Counted from the stretch's first letter, positions 1-12,790 are shown. The stretch is 64,000 nucleotides of DNA from Lingula anatina (GCF_001039355.2 NW_019775483.1:84132-148131), one strand, 5' to 3'. The notes: generated by a model from the letters alone, not told the origin. Made by a program: numbers and translations.

Positions 1-1014
1 ATCACTTCATATGAGACACTAGCTGAAACAGTGATGTAATATGTGCATATACAGACACAGCTATTGATCCAGTGAGTCCTCTGCCTCCCTGGCAGCGCTG
101 TGAATGGAGACTTTCAATGTGAGCACCTTGGGCAATTGTCTCTATTGGATTTTAAATGGAAGAGTTCAGTTTAAGTAGCAAGTGGAAACATTATCCCAGG
201 AAAGCTGTTAATATAAAAGCTAAATTGATAATCTGATATGATTTAGTGGGTGCACCATTGAATGCTGTATAAGCACTTAATTCATCTGTCATTACTAGCT
301 ATAGCAAATGCTCATGGCTGCATATAACTGGTATGACAGGCTCCCTGTACTTGCCAAGCATGCAAATTTTAACACACATATTTGCTTTATGCTCATTTGC
401 AAATTCACCTCACCCATATCCATGTATCCATGATGTGAGAATTCTTTTTAGATTTGTTAGAACCTTTTCTCGCAGTGCATCTGAACCAGGGTATCTTATG
501 TAAATGAAACTTTTCCTGTAGGTTGAAGTTAATTTGCCATTTGAAAGTAGCTAGTCCACCTTCATTCTTAACCAAGTTTTCAATTTTATTCAACCTGCCA
601 ATCTGTTGTCAAACTGTCTAAAATAATACAGTCAGCCAGCTGACAAAAGGCAGCCGATACTAGCACTATGCTAGGTGAAGTGGGTAGTGCACACAGGAAG
701 ACCATAAACCATAGATTGTGCCTAATCTGTTTTATCAGATAACCAGATTACAAAGACACCTTATGCCTTTTCTCCTTAATCTGTTAAGTGCAAAAGGTGT
801 GTATTTTTACAGATCTTCTTCCTCTATCATGTTGTGTGTCACCCACCTTCATATCTTATGGTGCTCTGGGCTTAATGCCAGGTTTACAGTGGTGTAAATC
901 ATTTTATAATTGCTAGTATCACCTGAATAAAGGTAAACATTCATTTATTAGGTTTGATAATTTTATGAACCATATTGGATTGTTGCACTGAAGCTGGGAG
1001 ACACTAAAGCTCTG

Positions 1015-1701
1015 GGGCCGGTTTCACAAAGCAGTAGTTAGTTAGCAATCGGTAGTTAGCCTCTTGCTAGTTATAGTGCCGTTTCACGAAGCAGTCGCTA
1101 GTTCTCTCGCTCGTTATTGTATCGTTGTTGCCTTGGATATTTAACGACTGGTCAGACCAGTCGCTAACTCTAGAGTTTCATCGTACGCATGCGTAATGAG
1201 TGAAATAAAAAGGTTGCTTAGTTACCGTTGTCTGTCGTTTGTCTTTGTATCCAATATGGCGGCTACTTTTCTTGCTATCCGTACCGCCAGACGGCAACGT
1301 AGACTACGGCGTTTTCATGAAAGGCAGAATCTATTAGAATATACACACGATGATGCAATTTACGAGAGGATGCGCCTAGCTGTGACAAAAAGAGCGGCAA
1401 AAAGGTGGTGGAGATCCTTTACGACGACCTCAAAGCAGACGTTCTTATGCATTTCCAGCCACCAAAAATTGGAGAGTTAGTGCTTTTGTGACACTTTTAC
1501 GCAAGAGTTCCACTTCCGGCAGACGGTTTCGAGACTACGGTGAGTAACGAGAGAACTAACGACCGAACTTTACGACTGAACTTGGCGATGAGTTAACTAC
1601 TGCTTCGTGAAACACCCCTCGAAAATCGCTAAGTTTGCTCGTTAGCGAGGTAGTTCAGTAGTTAGTTGTTCTAACTAACTACTGCTTTGTGAAACCGGCC
1701 C
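1015..1701 (+). mobile_element. PIF/Harbinger-like DNA transposon remnant, 687 bp
   Basis: The ends are a perfect inverted repeat of at least 31 bases (GGGCCGGTTTCACAAAGCAG and onward), flanked by the 3-bp direct repeat CTG at 1012-1014 and 1702-1704. A second inner inverted pair, GTTTCACGAAGCAGT at 1081-1095 and its complement near 1600-1614, echoes the ends. Inside, 1196-1480 encodes 94 residues with an Arg-rich stretch and then NLLEYTHDDAIYERMRL, which resembles the N-terminal region of Harbinger transposases (NPLxxxxDDExxxRxR). No catalytic core is present, so the element is non-autonomous. The family call rests on the 3-bp duplication and the short peptide. Confidence 0.72.
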
Positions 1702-2612
1702 CTGAATGTTATGAATTTAGAAAGGTAGTTTTAATATTCTGCAGACAATGAGAATGTCAAACAACAGACTTACTATAGGGGTAGCATTATGATGAATTAT
1801 TTTGGAGCCTCCAAGCAGACCTGTAATAGTGTGTAGGGTGAGGCATGGTTTAAATAGGTCAGTAAATTTAAAGAGACACATTCACACATGACTCACATTT
1901 AAATGCCTTGAACCTATCTAGGGTCATTATAGCCTGCATATTTCTAGTGGAAGATAAATGGAGCCATTTGAAATTGAAATGTTACTAAAAACCATTTCTT
2001 CAGACTACTTTTTCCTCTGTAACTCAGAATTTAAGTGTAGTGAAATTGACCATTTTCTTTGCGCTTTCATTATCTAAAGATTTTGAACTTTTTTTTTCAT
2101 AAAACTGATTTACACTTATTTTTGGGATAATATTCAGATTTACTTTTGCTGAATTTGCTAGCCGCAGAAGCCTGAGTGTTAAGTGAAAAGCAAGCCAAAT
2201 TAGAAGTTAATGGCATTATTGATCTGTTTTTTAACAACCAGATAAGAAGTTGGACCTGGTCGGCATTGCCTTTGGTTTACACTTGCTCCTGTATGTCATT
2301 AATAAGTAATGAAGACTTTCATAGGGCCCTCTGTTTTCTTTATTTCAGTCAATTAAACATTATAAAGAATCAGTTTACAATGCTGTGGGCATATACACTT
2401 CTCTATTGGTGTAAGAGGAGCTACTTTTGTTATATATAAGGTGGCTAGTCTAGTTAGTTAGGGGCAGTTTTGTCCAGTGTTGGGAATATTTTCAGGTATT
2501 GAAAGGGTTTGGTCAATTCACAGAACAGATCTAATAGACTATTTTATCATGTTTTCCAGCTGAGTTAAGGAAAAATACAATTACCCCTGGTCACCAAAGT
2601 GCATAAAAATTG

Positions 2613-2643
<31 letters not shown>

Positions 2644-3370
2644 GCAATATCTGGTATCTGTTTTGGATTTTAGCTTCAGAAGTGTGGGATTTGTATAGGC
2701 ATCTTTTTATCATAATTCTGTTAATTAATGCATCTTTTAGACCAGCTTCCATTTTCAGCATGGAGCAAGTCATAAGTGTTCAATGATCCCAATATGGCAT
2801 ACAAATACTTAATATATATAATATATGATATTATATAATTTAACATGTGACATACTTCACTATATGATAAAACTCAATGATAAAACAAATGCCTTAAATC
2901 AAAATTGAACAAGAGTCAGTATTGATAATATTTTATAAATACCTGTGTTTTTTTACCTTCTAGTACAGTATGTAGTATATATACTAGATACCTGTGTTTT
3001 TTTACCTTCTGGCCCAGGTATGTAGTATTTGTTCTATACAGCTGTGAGCAGGTCGGGTATTATGTCTGGGGCAGGCTGCTGGTTATATTTAGCTTCACAC
3101 TCTACTGTCTAGAGGCTCATTCCCAATGAAACTATACTAGTAGTTTTACGTAGATGGATTCAGCTATGCATGGAATCTTACTGAATGAAATCAAATTGAC
3201 AGTTTTTAAACTGTTAAAACATGCCTTCTTTTTGCTTTGAGTAGAATGCAGAGAAGATGTGATTATAATACGAGTACATTGGAAACAGGAGGTGTGTTAA
3301 TCTGCTTTGTGTACAGTTGATGCCTGTATAGGATGTTGTAGGGTTAGAGATGTGCATACTAGTAGTCTGA

Positions 3371-3584
3371 GACCCCATTTCCATAGATTAGATCGACCTA
3401 CTTTGGATCGACCTAACTCCCTGGGGGTTCGTGCTGAATAGCTGTCAGCCGGGCGGACACGAAAGTTAATTGCCCCTTACGGCTTGTAGTGGGCGGGGAC
3501 GGACACTTAAGGGGGATTATCTGACGGTAGTCTGGTGAGACTCCCCGCGGTGATAGATCGATCTAAAGTTGTGGGAATAGACCC
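3371..3584 (+). mobile_element. Short inverted-repeat element (MITE), family 1 copy A
   Basis: About 214 bp with imperfect inverted ends that share TTAGATCGA and its complement, flanked by TGA at 3368-3370 and 3585-3587. The interior (TAGTCTGGTGAGACTCCCC..., GATCGATCTAAA..TGTGGGAAT) matches the complement of the element at 26382-26589. No coding capacity. Confidence 0.65.
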
Positions 3585-4190
3585 TGAGATGCGCATTGGG
3601 CTATGCACATGCATAGTCTGTACTAGATATATATGCATATGATATAGTGCACTTATAGTCTGTACTAAACACATGCAGAGTATGCATAAAGCATGTGCCT
3701 GGTCTGACCTAATTGCCCAGTTAGCATGAATTTTTCAACCAAATAATATTTAGGCAAATGAGGATATTTGATGCAGTGATTTATATTCCCAAATAGTGTC
3801 ATTTTTGTCTTAAGAAAAATTGTACTAAAGCATATGCTCCCCCTCTGCAATATAAAGACAAAGTATTTAGCTTACTGATAATATATGGTATAGTTTTTAG
3901 TGCCAGGTAAAGTAGAAAAAACTTGGCATTGTGACTAATACACGTCTGTGGCTTTGAAGGTTGGAGATGAATTAAAGCAGAGGAAGCAGTAGGTCTTGCT
4001 GAGGGCTGTAGAGTGGCTGATTCACCAAAAAAAAAAAAAAAAAAAACTTAACCCTGCATTATAACCAGCTGTTAGTATGCATTTCTACATCTTGACAGCT
4101 CCCAAACTCCCCGTTGTCTTTAACAGTCAGTCTACTATTAATAGGCCTTTTATAGGTGAATGATAAATTATTGTGCAATTTGAATATAAG

Positions 4191-4536
4191 TTAAAGGGAT
4201 AATAACTCTTCGTATGAGATCTATATTTCACAATAAAAACATTGTGAACAACTCATAGAAATATAATATATTCTGTTTTACCACAAAAACGGCAGTTATA
4301 GCTATTTTTTCTGATATCTGAGCTTGTCTTTAGATCACATGACCTACATTGATGGCTATACTCTGTTAAATTCTCTTAAGAGATTTTAACAAAAAACCAA
4401 ACTTTTTAGAAAAAAACCAGGGACTAACTTTGAATGTAAAAATGGATTCATTAACCATTGGTAAGTATGGGAAAATTGTTGTTTACTCCAGGAAAATTCA
4501 TTTTTTGGCCGAAACAAAGAGTTATTATCCCTTTAA
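4191..4536 (+). mobile_element. TTAA-bounded inverted-repeat element, about 346 bp
   Basis: Begins TTAAAGGGATAATAACTCTT and ends with its exact complement, AAGAGTTATTATCCCTTTAA being interrupted only at its first base (GAGTTATTATCCCTTTAA is exact). No reading frame of note lies between. The TTAA ends would fit a piggyBac-type target site, but the duplication cannot be separated from the inverted repeat itself. Confidence 0.6.
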
Positions 4537-5831
4537 GTAATTAATAGTGGTGAAAATGATAGTACAAAGCTTTGGAGAGATCATTGTGTAGTGTTTTAGA
4601 TAAAATAATTCTAATCATATACTGTTATACTGAGAGTGTTAGAATTAATGTAGCCAGTCGGTAATAGCATTCGGTCTAGTTTCTAGCCATCTCTACGTAT
4701 ATAAATGTACATTAAATACAGAAAGCATATTATAATGCAGGGACTCTTAGTAAACACCTACTAGTAGCGAATAAAGCGCATAGTGCTATGGTCACATGAC
4801 ATCTTTAGATAATATACCACTACTACTGTAGTCATTGAATGGGATGTGCTATGCATGGTAGACTTAGGGCCTATAGCCTCGTTCATTCTCAGAATTCAAC
4901 ATTCTTCTAATGGCTTGGAGGTGTGTTGTAGACCGTATCATATCATAGGAGTTGATCTCATAGGAATGTTACTCATCAGTTTTCTCAGTGTGCTGGCACT
5001 AGATGATGGGCATCTAACACAGAGATTGCGTATCATACTATGGGTAGAATTTTTATATTATATGAATGTCCACCCCCCCCTCTGCCCCCTCTCCCTCTCT
5101 CTCTCATACAACATCAGTTTTACTAGTTTTACTACTTGTTACTATTAACATACATGAACTAGGCCAGAAAAATGTTGCTAGTTGTGTTTGGTGTAATGAA
5201 ACATGTCATATCACCTTACAGAAATTTATTTTGGATTATCAAGGTTCCATGGCATTAAAGGTCTATGATAGACACAAAATATAAACATTGTTATACTGAA
5301 ATATACCAGTATATATATATAAAATCTCGTGTCCTGGCCTGGTAATAAATTAGAAGGTATTTCAGGTGAAGTGTCTGATAAGACTGCTTCCCCTCAGGTG
5401 TAGTGTGGTGTCCAGGTGTAGATGTAGATCTTAAGGTGTTCTTACCTGTGTAAAGGTATGGGGATGTCATGGTTGGCTTCCTGTCCTGTATGTAATCAGG
5501 TGGGAGAATCTAGACACCTCTGTTGGGGCAGATGGCTGGTTTACATGCAGGGCTATTTCTCTGTGTGGTGAAGAGGTGAAATGCTGCATGCATGGGTGAA
5601 ATATGGAATGTGCCCCCCCCCACCCCCCCCCCCCCGTATTTCTTGAAAGAAATGTGCTGCTTGGTACCCTTCACTCCTCTTTCCCATTCAAAAAAAAAAT
5701 AATAATAATAATTAAGTTAAAATAAAGAATAAAAAGACAGTGAAATAAAATTAATCTTCTCTCCAGCTCAAGCAATGCTATGAAATTTTATTATAAATCT
5801 GGTACATAATCGTCTGCTCTGTCTACTTCAG

Positions 5832-8800
5832 AAACTTGACCAACTTCAAGTGTCCCAGAAGAAGCAGAGTCAGGTTGGAGTGAGACATGAGGAAAGTCTT
5901 CTACACGAGACGGTCACCAGGGAGGAAGAACTACAGGCCTACATACGGGAGCTGGAACTGGACTGCAAGGCAGCCAAACAGGCTTTTGAAAGGTAGGGTG
6001 GGTGAGTGGGGGGCTGCTTCTTGGTGAAGCTCATTATTTTTAAAATGAAAAAAAAGGAGAAAAAGAAGTTTGTTGTCCAATGATGTCCAGTACCAGATTT
6101 AACCAGACCTTTTAACCTGGAAGATGGGGCAACTTTTAGAAATAGACGATCAGTAGTTCGTATTGCTGTTCATTGACTTTTTGATTTGAACAAATATGAA
6201 ATTTTAACTAGAATTTTAATCTGTTAACTGCTACTAATAACATTTTGTTAACTTTTTTCAACCAGGCTAAAGACAGAGAATGAGCGCCTCCAGGCCTTGT
6301 CTAATGAGCTATCCCAGCAGGGAGAGTCTACACAGAGCCAGTGTGCACAGCTGCGGAAAGAGAACAAGGAACTGAAACATCGAGAAAATCGCAATCTCAC
6401 AGATTATGCAGAGCTGGAAGAAGAGAATGTTTCGTTGCAGAAACAGGTTCTTCAGCTTAAGCAGGCACAGGTGGATTACGAAGGCATGAAACACGAGCGC
6501 AAACGTCTCCAGGAGGATGTGGAGTATCTTACTGCTCAGGTGGAAGAAATGGCACACCTGAAAAACATTGTGGAAAAAAATCTAGAAGAGGCCCTCGCTG
6601 CAGTTCAGCTTGAGCGTGAACAGAGGCACTCTCTGAAAAAAGAACTCGATCAGCGCATTGAAAATGAAAGGTTAAAACTGATGCAGAGTAGTTACAATGC
6701 CCAATTCAGTGGACTGGATTTTAATGATGGTTTCAAACTCGGTGGCCATGATGAAAACAACCACGAGTTTGAGATCGATCACAACAGTGATCAGCCAGCC
6801 CTGAAAAGGATCGAGGCAGACTTTTTAGTGTCGACACCAAAAATTGCCCCTGTTACGCCGGTCCAGGGGGACCTGTTCAGCGAGATCCACCTCACAGAGG
6901 TGAGAAAGCTGGAGGAGACCCTGGAACAGACTGAACTGGAAAAATCAGAGATTTCACGGAATTTTGAAGAATCTCAATCACAGCTGGAGGAGCTAAAAAA
7001 GGAATTGGAACTTCAAAAGGAGAAGGTTCAGTCCCTTCAGGCCCACATTAATGCAGTGTCCACTGTCCAAGATGCCAAGTCCCTGGTGGCTGAGCTGGAC
7101 GACATGGCAATCGTTGACGGGGACGAAAACATAGAGGGTATGACAGAAAGTGAGAAAGAAATTCACCAGCTCAGAAAAGCACTTCGTAAACAGGAACTCC
7201 AATACTCCACTGCTGTGCAGCAAATAAATGAACTTCAGGCAGCCATGACAGGTGTCAAAGCTGCCGATTCTGGCGATGACCAAAAGGATGCAATGTCAAA
7301 GCTCCAGTCTAAGCTTAGGGAGTACGAAGACACCATGCAAAATCTCCGATCTGACCTCAGTGCTGCGACAGGTGTTCTGGGTAATACTCAAGAGGAGCTG
7401 ATTCGCGTGGTGGAGGAACTGGCACAGCTGTATCACCACGTGTGTGAAGTGAACGGTCAGACGCCGAGCAGGATAATGCTGGAGCACATCAAGGGAATGA
7501 GCAGTTTCACTCGCAGGGACAGCAGCAAGGATCTGGAGGAAAGCGGCAAAGAGGGTTCTCCTGCTGATGCTTCTGAGAATGCAGACAACAAAGGTTGGGG
7601 GTTCAGATACATTGATATTATTTTAACCTGGAAAGAAGGTAGATGAAAAGAACAAAAGGTCCTTGGTTTTGAGAATTCATTGTATTTTAGTGAAAAATAT
7701 ATATGATTTTGATTTTTCCTTTTCCACATTCAGAGCTGTGCTCGGTCTTCCTTTTTTTCTGACACATGAAACTTTTTTGGGAGTTCATTGTAAGAGAGTG
7801 GAGTGGAGGTTAAGAGAGTAGACTGATTCTGTAAGATTCTATTTTCTCAAGAACATGACTGAATTTTTGTCTTCCCATTACAGGTGACTCCCAGCAGCCA
7901 AAGAAAAAGGAAGAAGAGTCTTCTTCCAGCAGTTCTGCTCCATCAGGAGACCCCATGGCATGCTGCAAGCTGACAGAAACTCTGCAAGACCAGGTGAAGC
8001 ACCTGAGTCGCGCTGTCAAACGCACAATAGAGGCAGCACAGAAGAACAAAGACGGCGATAACATGACGTCTGACGTCGAAGAGCTCCAGGACCAGATTGT
8101 GAAACTCAAAGCCATGTTGTCCACCAAAAGGGAACAGATTGCTACGCTGCGCAGCGTCCTCAAGGCCAACAAGAACACCGCAGAAATCGCCCTCCAGAAT
8201 CTCAAGTCCAAGTACGAGAACGAGAAGTCCATAGTGACCGACACCATGATGAAGCTGAGGAATGAACTGAAGGCATTGAAGGAGGATGCTGCCACATTTT
8301 CCTCCCTGCGCGCCATGTTTGCTCAGCGTTGTGATGAGTACGTCACACAGCTAGATGAGATGCAGCGCCAACTGTCCGCAGCAGAAGAGGAGAAAAAGAC
8401 CCTCAACTCCCTCCTGAGAATGGCAATACAGCAGAAGTTGGCTCTGACTCAGAGACTGGAGGACCTGGAGTTTGACCGTGAGCGTCGCAACGTGCGCAGC
8501 CGCCAGGGAGGGCGAGGAAAACCCAGCGGCAGAGTAAGTCACAACAGTCACTCTCCTTACGATGACCGTCATGCACGTTATCCCAAACGGGACTACTAAC
8601 CTCCTTCTGCTGTAGGTCCACAGTGATGGTGGTTGGTTAACGATGAACTGACTTATAACCCATGCCCAGTGTCCAGCCGTGGTCAGTCTCCTGCCACTGA
8701 CCTGAACAGTAGTTGATTGTTGGCTCTCAGTTGAGGTGCCCATAACACATTTCGAGAGTTTGGTCTTAGTTAGGTTTTTCTTTTTCTCATGCATTCGTTT

Positions 8801-11029
8801 GCCGCAAATGTAAGATATGCCAGTTTTGCCGGTGGCTAATGAGGAGACCAGACTCTTTTATATTTCGGTTGGTGGCACCCGTCTCTGATTGAGCCAGAGA
8901 AGAGGAAGGCTGGAGGGGTGGCGAGATGCTCTTAAACCTGAGGAGATTAGAAAGCAAGGCATATTAGTTTTTTGCAAGTCATTGTTACATCATTGTGTAA
9001 GCAGAGAATATCACTACCATAGTAGTCATTAACTAAACGCTTATGACTAATATATGAATGAATGTTTTCACTTTGTAAATACAGACCAGTTACTTAATTT
9101 GTGAAATATTTTGATTTAGACTTGCCTTGCCTTCTTTTCTCTTCATAAAAATGAGCTAAAAACAACTAACAGTCCAAACCATTGGGACAATTACAAGGCT
9201 TGGGACGACCATGGTCAAGCAGTAAGCATCTTTTTGGTGGTCAAGATGACCGTGGTTGTGTCCTTGGAGCCTATATCTGAAGTTTGTTTCAGCAAACCAG
9301 AATTTCACAAAGATTTGATTGGAGGGGTAAAAATTCACTTTGATACAAGTATTAGCCTGGGCTATTACTTTGTGAGCACAGCCATCTAATTTGGCTGTAA
9401 ATGATTGCAAAGCATGGTTTCTAGTCTAAAAGTTTCACTGGAGGAGAGAAAAAGAAAAAGAAAATCTGTTATGTTTATCATCTTGTACAGGTGAATTCTA
9501 TCTGGAAAAGAATGGTGCAAGAAATTTTAAAATTGATCGCGAAAGTGTTAGCACTCTTCATCATTGCTGTTGCTGTTTATGATTCCCAGAATAAGGCAAA
9601 TAACATTACTGCATGAATAATTGGAATTTATTTATCTCAAAGATAACTTATTAATTTTAGATAAGGAATATTACTGATAACAATTAACAATGATGTTTTC
9701 GTTAAGTTTAAACTCTGGTTATCAGTGTTTAAAAAGGAGGTGGTGGCTTAACATGAATTGTATACAATTTCCATTTATGTAATTTCCCTTCCAGTATTTA
9801 TTGTCATAGTTATAACTAATATACTGTATTCTCTTTTAGTATTATCGCTACTCATACTACTAGGTAGGGTCATTGTATAATATTAAGTTATGCATGCTGA
9901 TGACGGCAGGGCTGCACCCCGGGGCTGAGGTCAACACACACACACACACACACAGAGATATCCCTTTATGCATTTTGAGGGAGTGATTCCTGGCAGAATG
10001 ATCTGAACCTCGGGGCGACGCCCGCCGAATAATGTGACTGTATTATTACATTTCAGTTACATTGTGTGACAATCTGGATTCTGTTCTTATATTGATTTGG
10101 TTACAAGGTTGGAGACTTGTATTTTTGTTTTTACTTACTGTTAATATTGAAGATGTGAACTGTCATCTTACTTAACCTGCCAGTCTAACTGCAAAGGAAC
10201 TGTTCTTCCCTATAGCACTGTCAGCTAATATTCTGTATAAGATTTACAGCCACTTCTTTAATATGTAACTTTATATTATAACATTGTAGACACTGTAAAT
10301 GATACTTTGTTTTACAATGTTTCATAATTTTGATAAACTTTTTTTAAAAAAGAAAAATTCTCTCCTTGGTGGTGGGTTGTTGGATTGAAGGGGTTTTTAT
10401 CACAAATTCACGTGCCGTTTTTGTTTTTCTTCTTTCTCAGCGAAATCGCCGTGAGCGTGATCATCGTGATCAGTGGCACTAACCACCCAGGGGAAGGTAA
10501 CCAGTTATATTGAGAGATATGATTTTATCATTTCTGATTATTTTTTTATATATAAACATATTTATATTTTTGGGTGTAATGTTTGATGCTAAGGGATTTC
10601 ATTTACTTATATTTCGTATGTGTAGCAGTAAACGCACACCTATTATAAGATCTTGTTGCTATGGCATGAAAAAAATTTTTTTTTTTTTTTTTTCAATTTT
10701 TGATCAGCGAATCGACTGTGTATGGACTTGACAGTGGTTATAGGTTGAGGACAGTTCCTTTGTATTGGTACATTGTCAGGGGTGGCAGGTTTACAAATGG
10801 ATAAACTGTTATGGCTTTTAGCAAGTTGCTTGTAGTTTTAACCACGTACATTTGTCACATGTATATGTTGATTTTGAAAATATGTTCTATGATATGTGCA
10901 TTTTAAAGTGTTGTGTATAATTACTGTTGAACTGTTTGTGTTATTATCGATACACAGTGACAATTATTTATACTTCCTTTTTTACATCAGACAAGTTCAG
11001 ATTCAGAAGAAGAAGAAGCGCCATCATGA
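5832..11029 (+). CDS. BICD2: Bicaudal-D homologue (BICD), 5'-partial, with alternative 3' ends
   Basis: BICD proteins are long coiled-coil adaptors that link dynein/dynactin to Rab6 vesicles and other cargo. Coding exons seen: 5832-5992, 6266-7593 (or 7638) and 7884-8533 or 8599, giving 713 residues before the alternative tails. Family matches are strong: the YSELEEEN-like block ([17 protein letters not shown]), the ELxxLYHHVC block ([19 protein letters not shown]) and the C-terminal cargo-binding coiled coil ([20 protein letters not shown], then QLDEMQRQL and [17 protein letters not shown]). Vertebrate BICD2 has about 824 residues, so roughly 80-110 N-terminal residues, including the dynein light-intermediate-chain-binding CC1 box, lie left of the window; I found no matching exon in 1-5830. 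At 8533/8534 a strong donor (GTAAGT) can be spliced or read through, and two later exons (10441-10496, 10991-11029) are both in phase. BICD1 and BICD2 cannot be separated in an invertebrate; BicD is the safer name. Confidence 0.93.
8534..8599 (+). CDS. BICD read-through C-terminal tail
   Basis: If the donor at 8534 is not used, the BICD frame runs on for 21 codons to a TAA at 8597-8599. The tail is rich in His, Arg, Tyr and Ser and ends in PKRDY. The sequence that follows (8600-10440) would then be 3' UTR. Which end is the main one cannot be told from DNA alone. Confidence 0.6.
   Translation, partial: VSHNSHSPYDDRHARYPKRDY
8600..10440 (+). other. BICD 3' UTR or intron between alternative ends
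   Basis: No second gene is seen. It is 3' UTR if the 8599 stop is used and intron if the 8534 donor is used. It holds an AC dinucleotide run at about 9933-9953. Confidence 0.65.
10441..10496 (+). CDS. BICD alternative last coding exon, basic tail
   Basis: A good polypyrimidine tract and CAG precede 10441. Joined in phase 0 to the exon ending at 8533, it adds [13 protein letters not shown] and stops at 10480-10482. A donor (GTAACC) at 10497 would link the rest of the exon to the acceptor before 10991 as 3' UTR. Confidence 0.6.
10991..11029 (+). CDS. BICD possible alternative last coding exon, acidic tail
   Basis: An acceptor (TTTACATCAG) precedes 10991. Joined in phase 0 directly to the exon ending at 8533, it adds [12 protein letters not shown] and stops at 11027-11029. 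The short acidic Ser tail has casein-kinase-2-like sites. If the 10441 exon is included first, this exon is only 3' UTR. Confidence 0.45.
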   Translation, partial: TSSDSEEEEAPS

Positions 11030-11108
11030 AAGAAAGAAAGAAGAGAGGATGTTAAGGCTAAGCTTGATTGTGCTTTACATGTCTCAAATGCATGAACTGC
11101 TATAAGTT

Positions 11109-12789
11109 TGTGCAGACGGCAATGTGAGCATGAAATCTTACTGTAGGTGGCACTTGTAGTGCCAAGATGAGACCAAACATGATACAGCTATGCTCAAAGT
11201 ACTGATGTGGTATAACTTTCTGGTTGAAATTATATAGAAATACATGAGTAAGAACTTGTACAATGGCTTTAAAAGGTCATTGAAGTCTTGAAGTCTTTAA
11301 GTTATAAGGGTTTGGGTGAGCAGAATGATGAACCACCCCAGACAAGAGCAATGCTGTAGACATTGTAAATGCAGTGCTGTGTGACTGTATTCTATGTAGC
11401 TTTATGGCAGCAATGTACGGTGTACACCTTACACCCTGAAGTTCAGATGCTGTCTGTGGGTGCAGTACATGCAGCTTTATGATGGCAGTTCATGGTGTAC
11501 ACATCACATGCTCCATGGCAACAGTGCATGTTATACATATTACATTGCTCCATGGCAACACTGCATAGTGTGTGCCTTACACCCTGAAATTCAGAACATT
11601 GATAGAGAAACACCTAAGACGACTGATGGTTAGACCACTTTTTAAATTCTGTTAACTGGACACAGTTTTGGCATAGAATGAAATGTTATTCTCTCTCGAT
11701 GTTCTTGAGCTGTGGAGTTTTGGGCTTCTCCAGATACACTTGAAATGAGTTATGTATGTCATTGGGGAATTCAAAAATTTGTGTATCTGTTATGATAAAA
11801 AGATACCAACACAAACAGTCGTTGAGATTTAAAAAGACTAATTACTTTATGTAGATTTATAAATAACAATGATTTGTTCTATATGCAATTGATAAACCAA
11901 GTCATGATGTTATATTGCTACTAGTACTAATATATTGTACATTAATGCATCAAGAGATGCTCTAATAATTTGATATCGGCTTTTTTGTAAATGTGCAATT
12001 TTGTAATGGATCTTTTCCTTCCAGCTGTTCTCCTGTTCGTTTATTTAATTAATCTCTGATCATTTAGTCTTTCATCTTATCAGCTGAGTGGATGTGTTCT
12101 CCCTGAAGTTTAAACACAAGGAACACAAAACGAAGTGCCATGTTACCCTGTGGGCAGAATGTGTACACAGGAGCAGTCAAATTACACTTACTTTTTTTTC
12201 GAAAATTATTTAATGAACGGTCATGGATTATCAGATACTTGTTCTGAAAATGAGGGCAGGTCAGTAGTTGATATGTATATTTATTGAGACGAGGTGAAGT
12301 GAAAGGTTTTATGTATTTAAAGTGAAATTTTCAGTAGTGTCTGGGCAAAGAAATATAATCAAAAATTTTTGTGGGTGGGTGGGTGGGATTCGACTACTAG
12401 TTTTGATTGTCTTTCAGTGTAATTTGGAAGCATCAGCAGAAATGTTTGAGGTTACTTTTAAAATGACATTCAAATGGGAATTTTAATCACCAGCAAGATT
12501 TTAATGTATAATATTAACAAGACAAACTGGTAGAGCTTTTAATATAAATTATTATGTGCACACTTTTAGTTACTTTGTTTTAGATTGGTCAAGGCATTTT
12601 ACTGTTAGAAACAGTCCACACTTCTGTTACCAACTTGTAGGTTATGAAGCACGAGTTCAAAATACAGGTAGTTCTGTTTCTGTAGAGTATGTAGATTTAT
12701 TTGAGTTTGACAGGTTCCTTCTAAAGCTAAATGCAAAATTTAAGTCTGGTCTCCTAACCTTGTGTATATGCTCATCAACTGTGCAAGGT
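11109..12789 (+). repeat. 1,681-bp duplicated segment, left copy (contig end)
   Basis: The segment from TGTGCAGACGGC to TGTGCAAGGT is followed by a single N at 12790 and then the same 1,681 bases again. Equal length and identical spot checks along the whole length suggest the same DNA assembled twice. It lies in the likely 3' UTR/flank of BICD. The frame at 12556-12828 has no ATG start and no family likeness. Confidence 0.9.
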
Positions 12790-12790
12790 N

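Larger units (their letters stand above)
1..5831 (+). other. Intron-like DNA upstream of the first visible BICD exon
   Basis: No exon with the BICD N-terminal sequence was found, and no other gene. The stretch holds three inverted-repeat elements (1015-1701, 3371-3584, 4191-4536), a 27-base T run at 2617-2643, a near-tandem pair of about 27 bases (CCTGTGTTTTTTTACCTTCT) around 2940-3010, and C-rich runs near 5612-5636. Since the exon at 5832 begins with a splice acceptor, at least its left flank is BICD intron. Confidence 0.7.

Noticed and set aside
6993-7729. Several minus-strand frames opposite BICD
   Set aside because: They are shadows of the coiled-coil coding exon.
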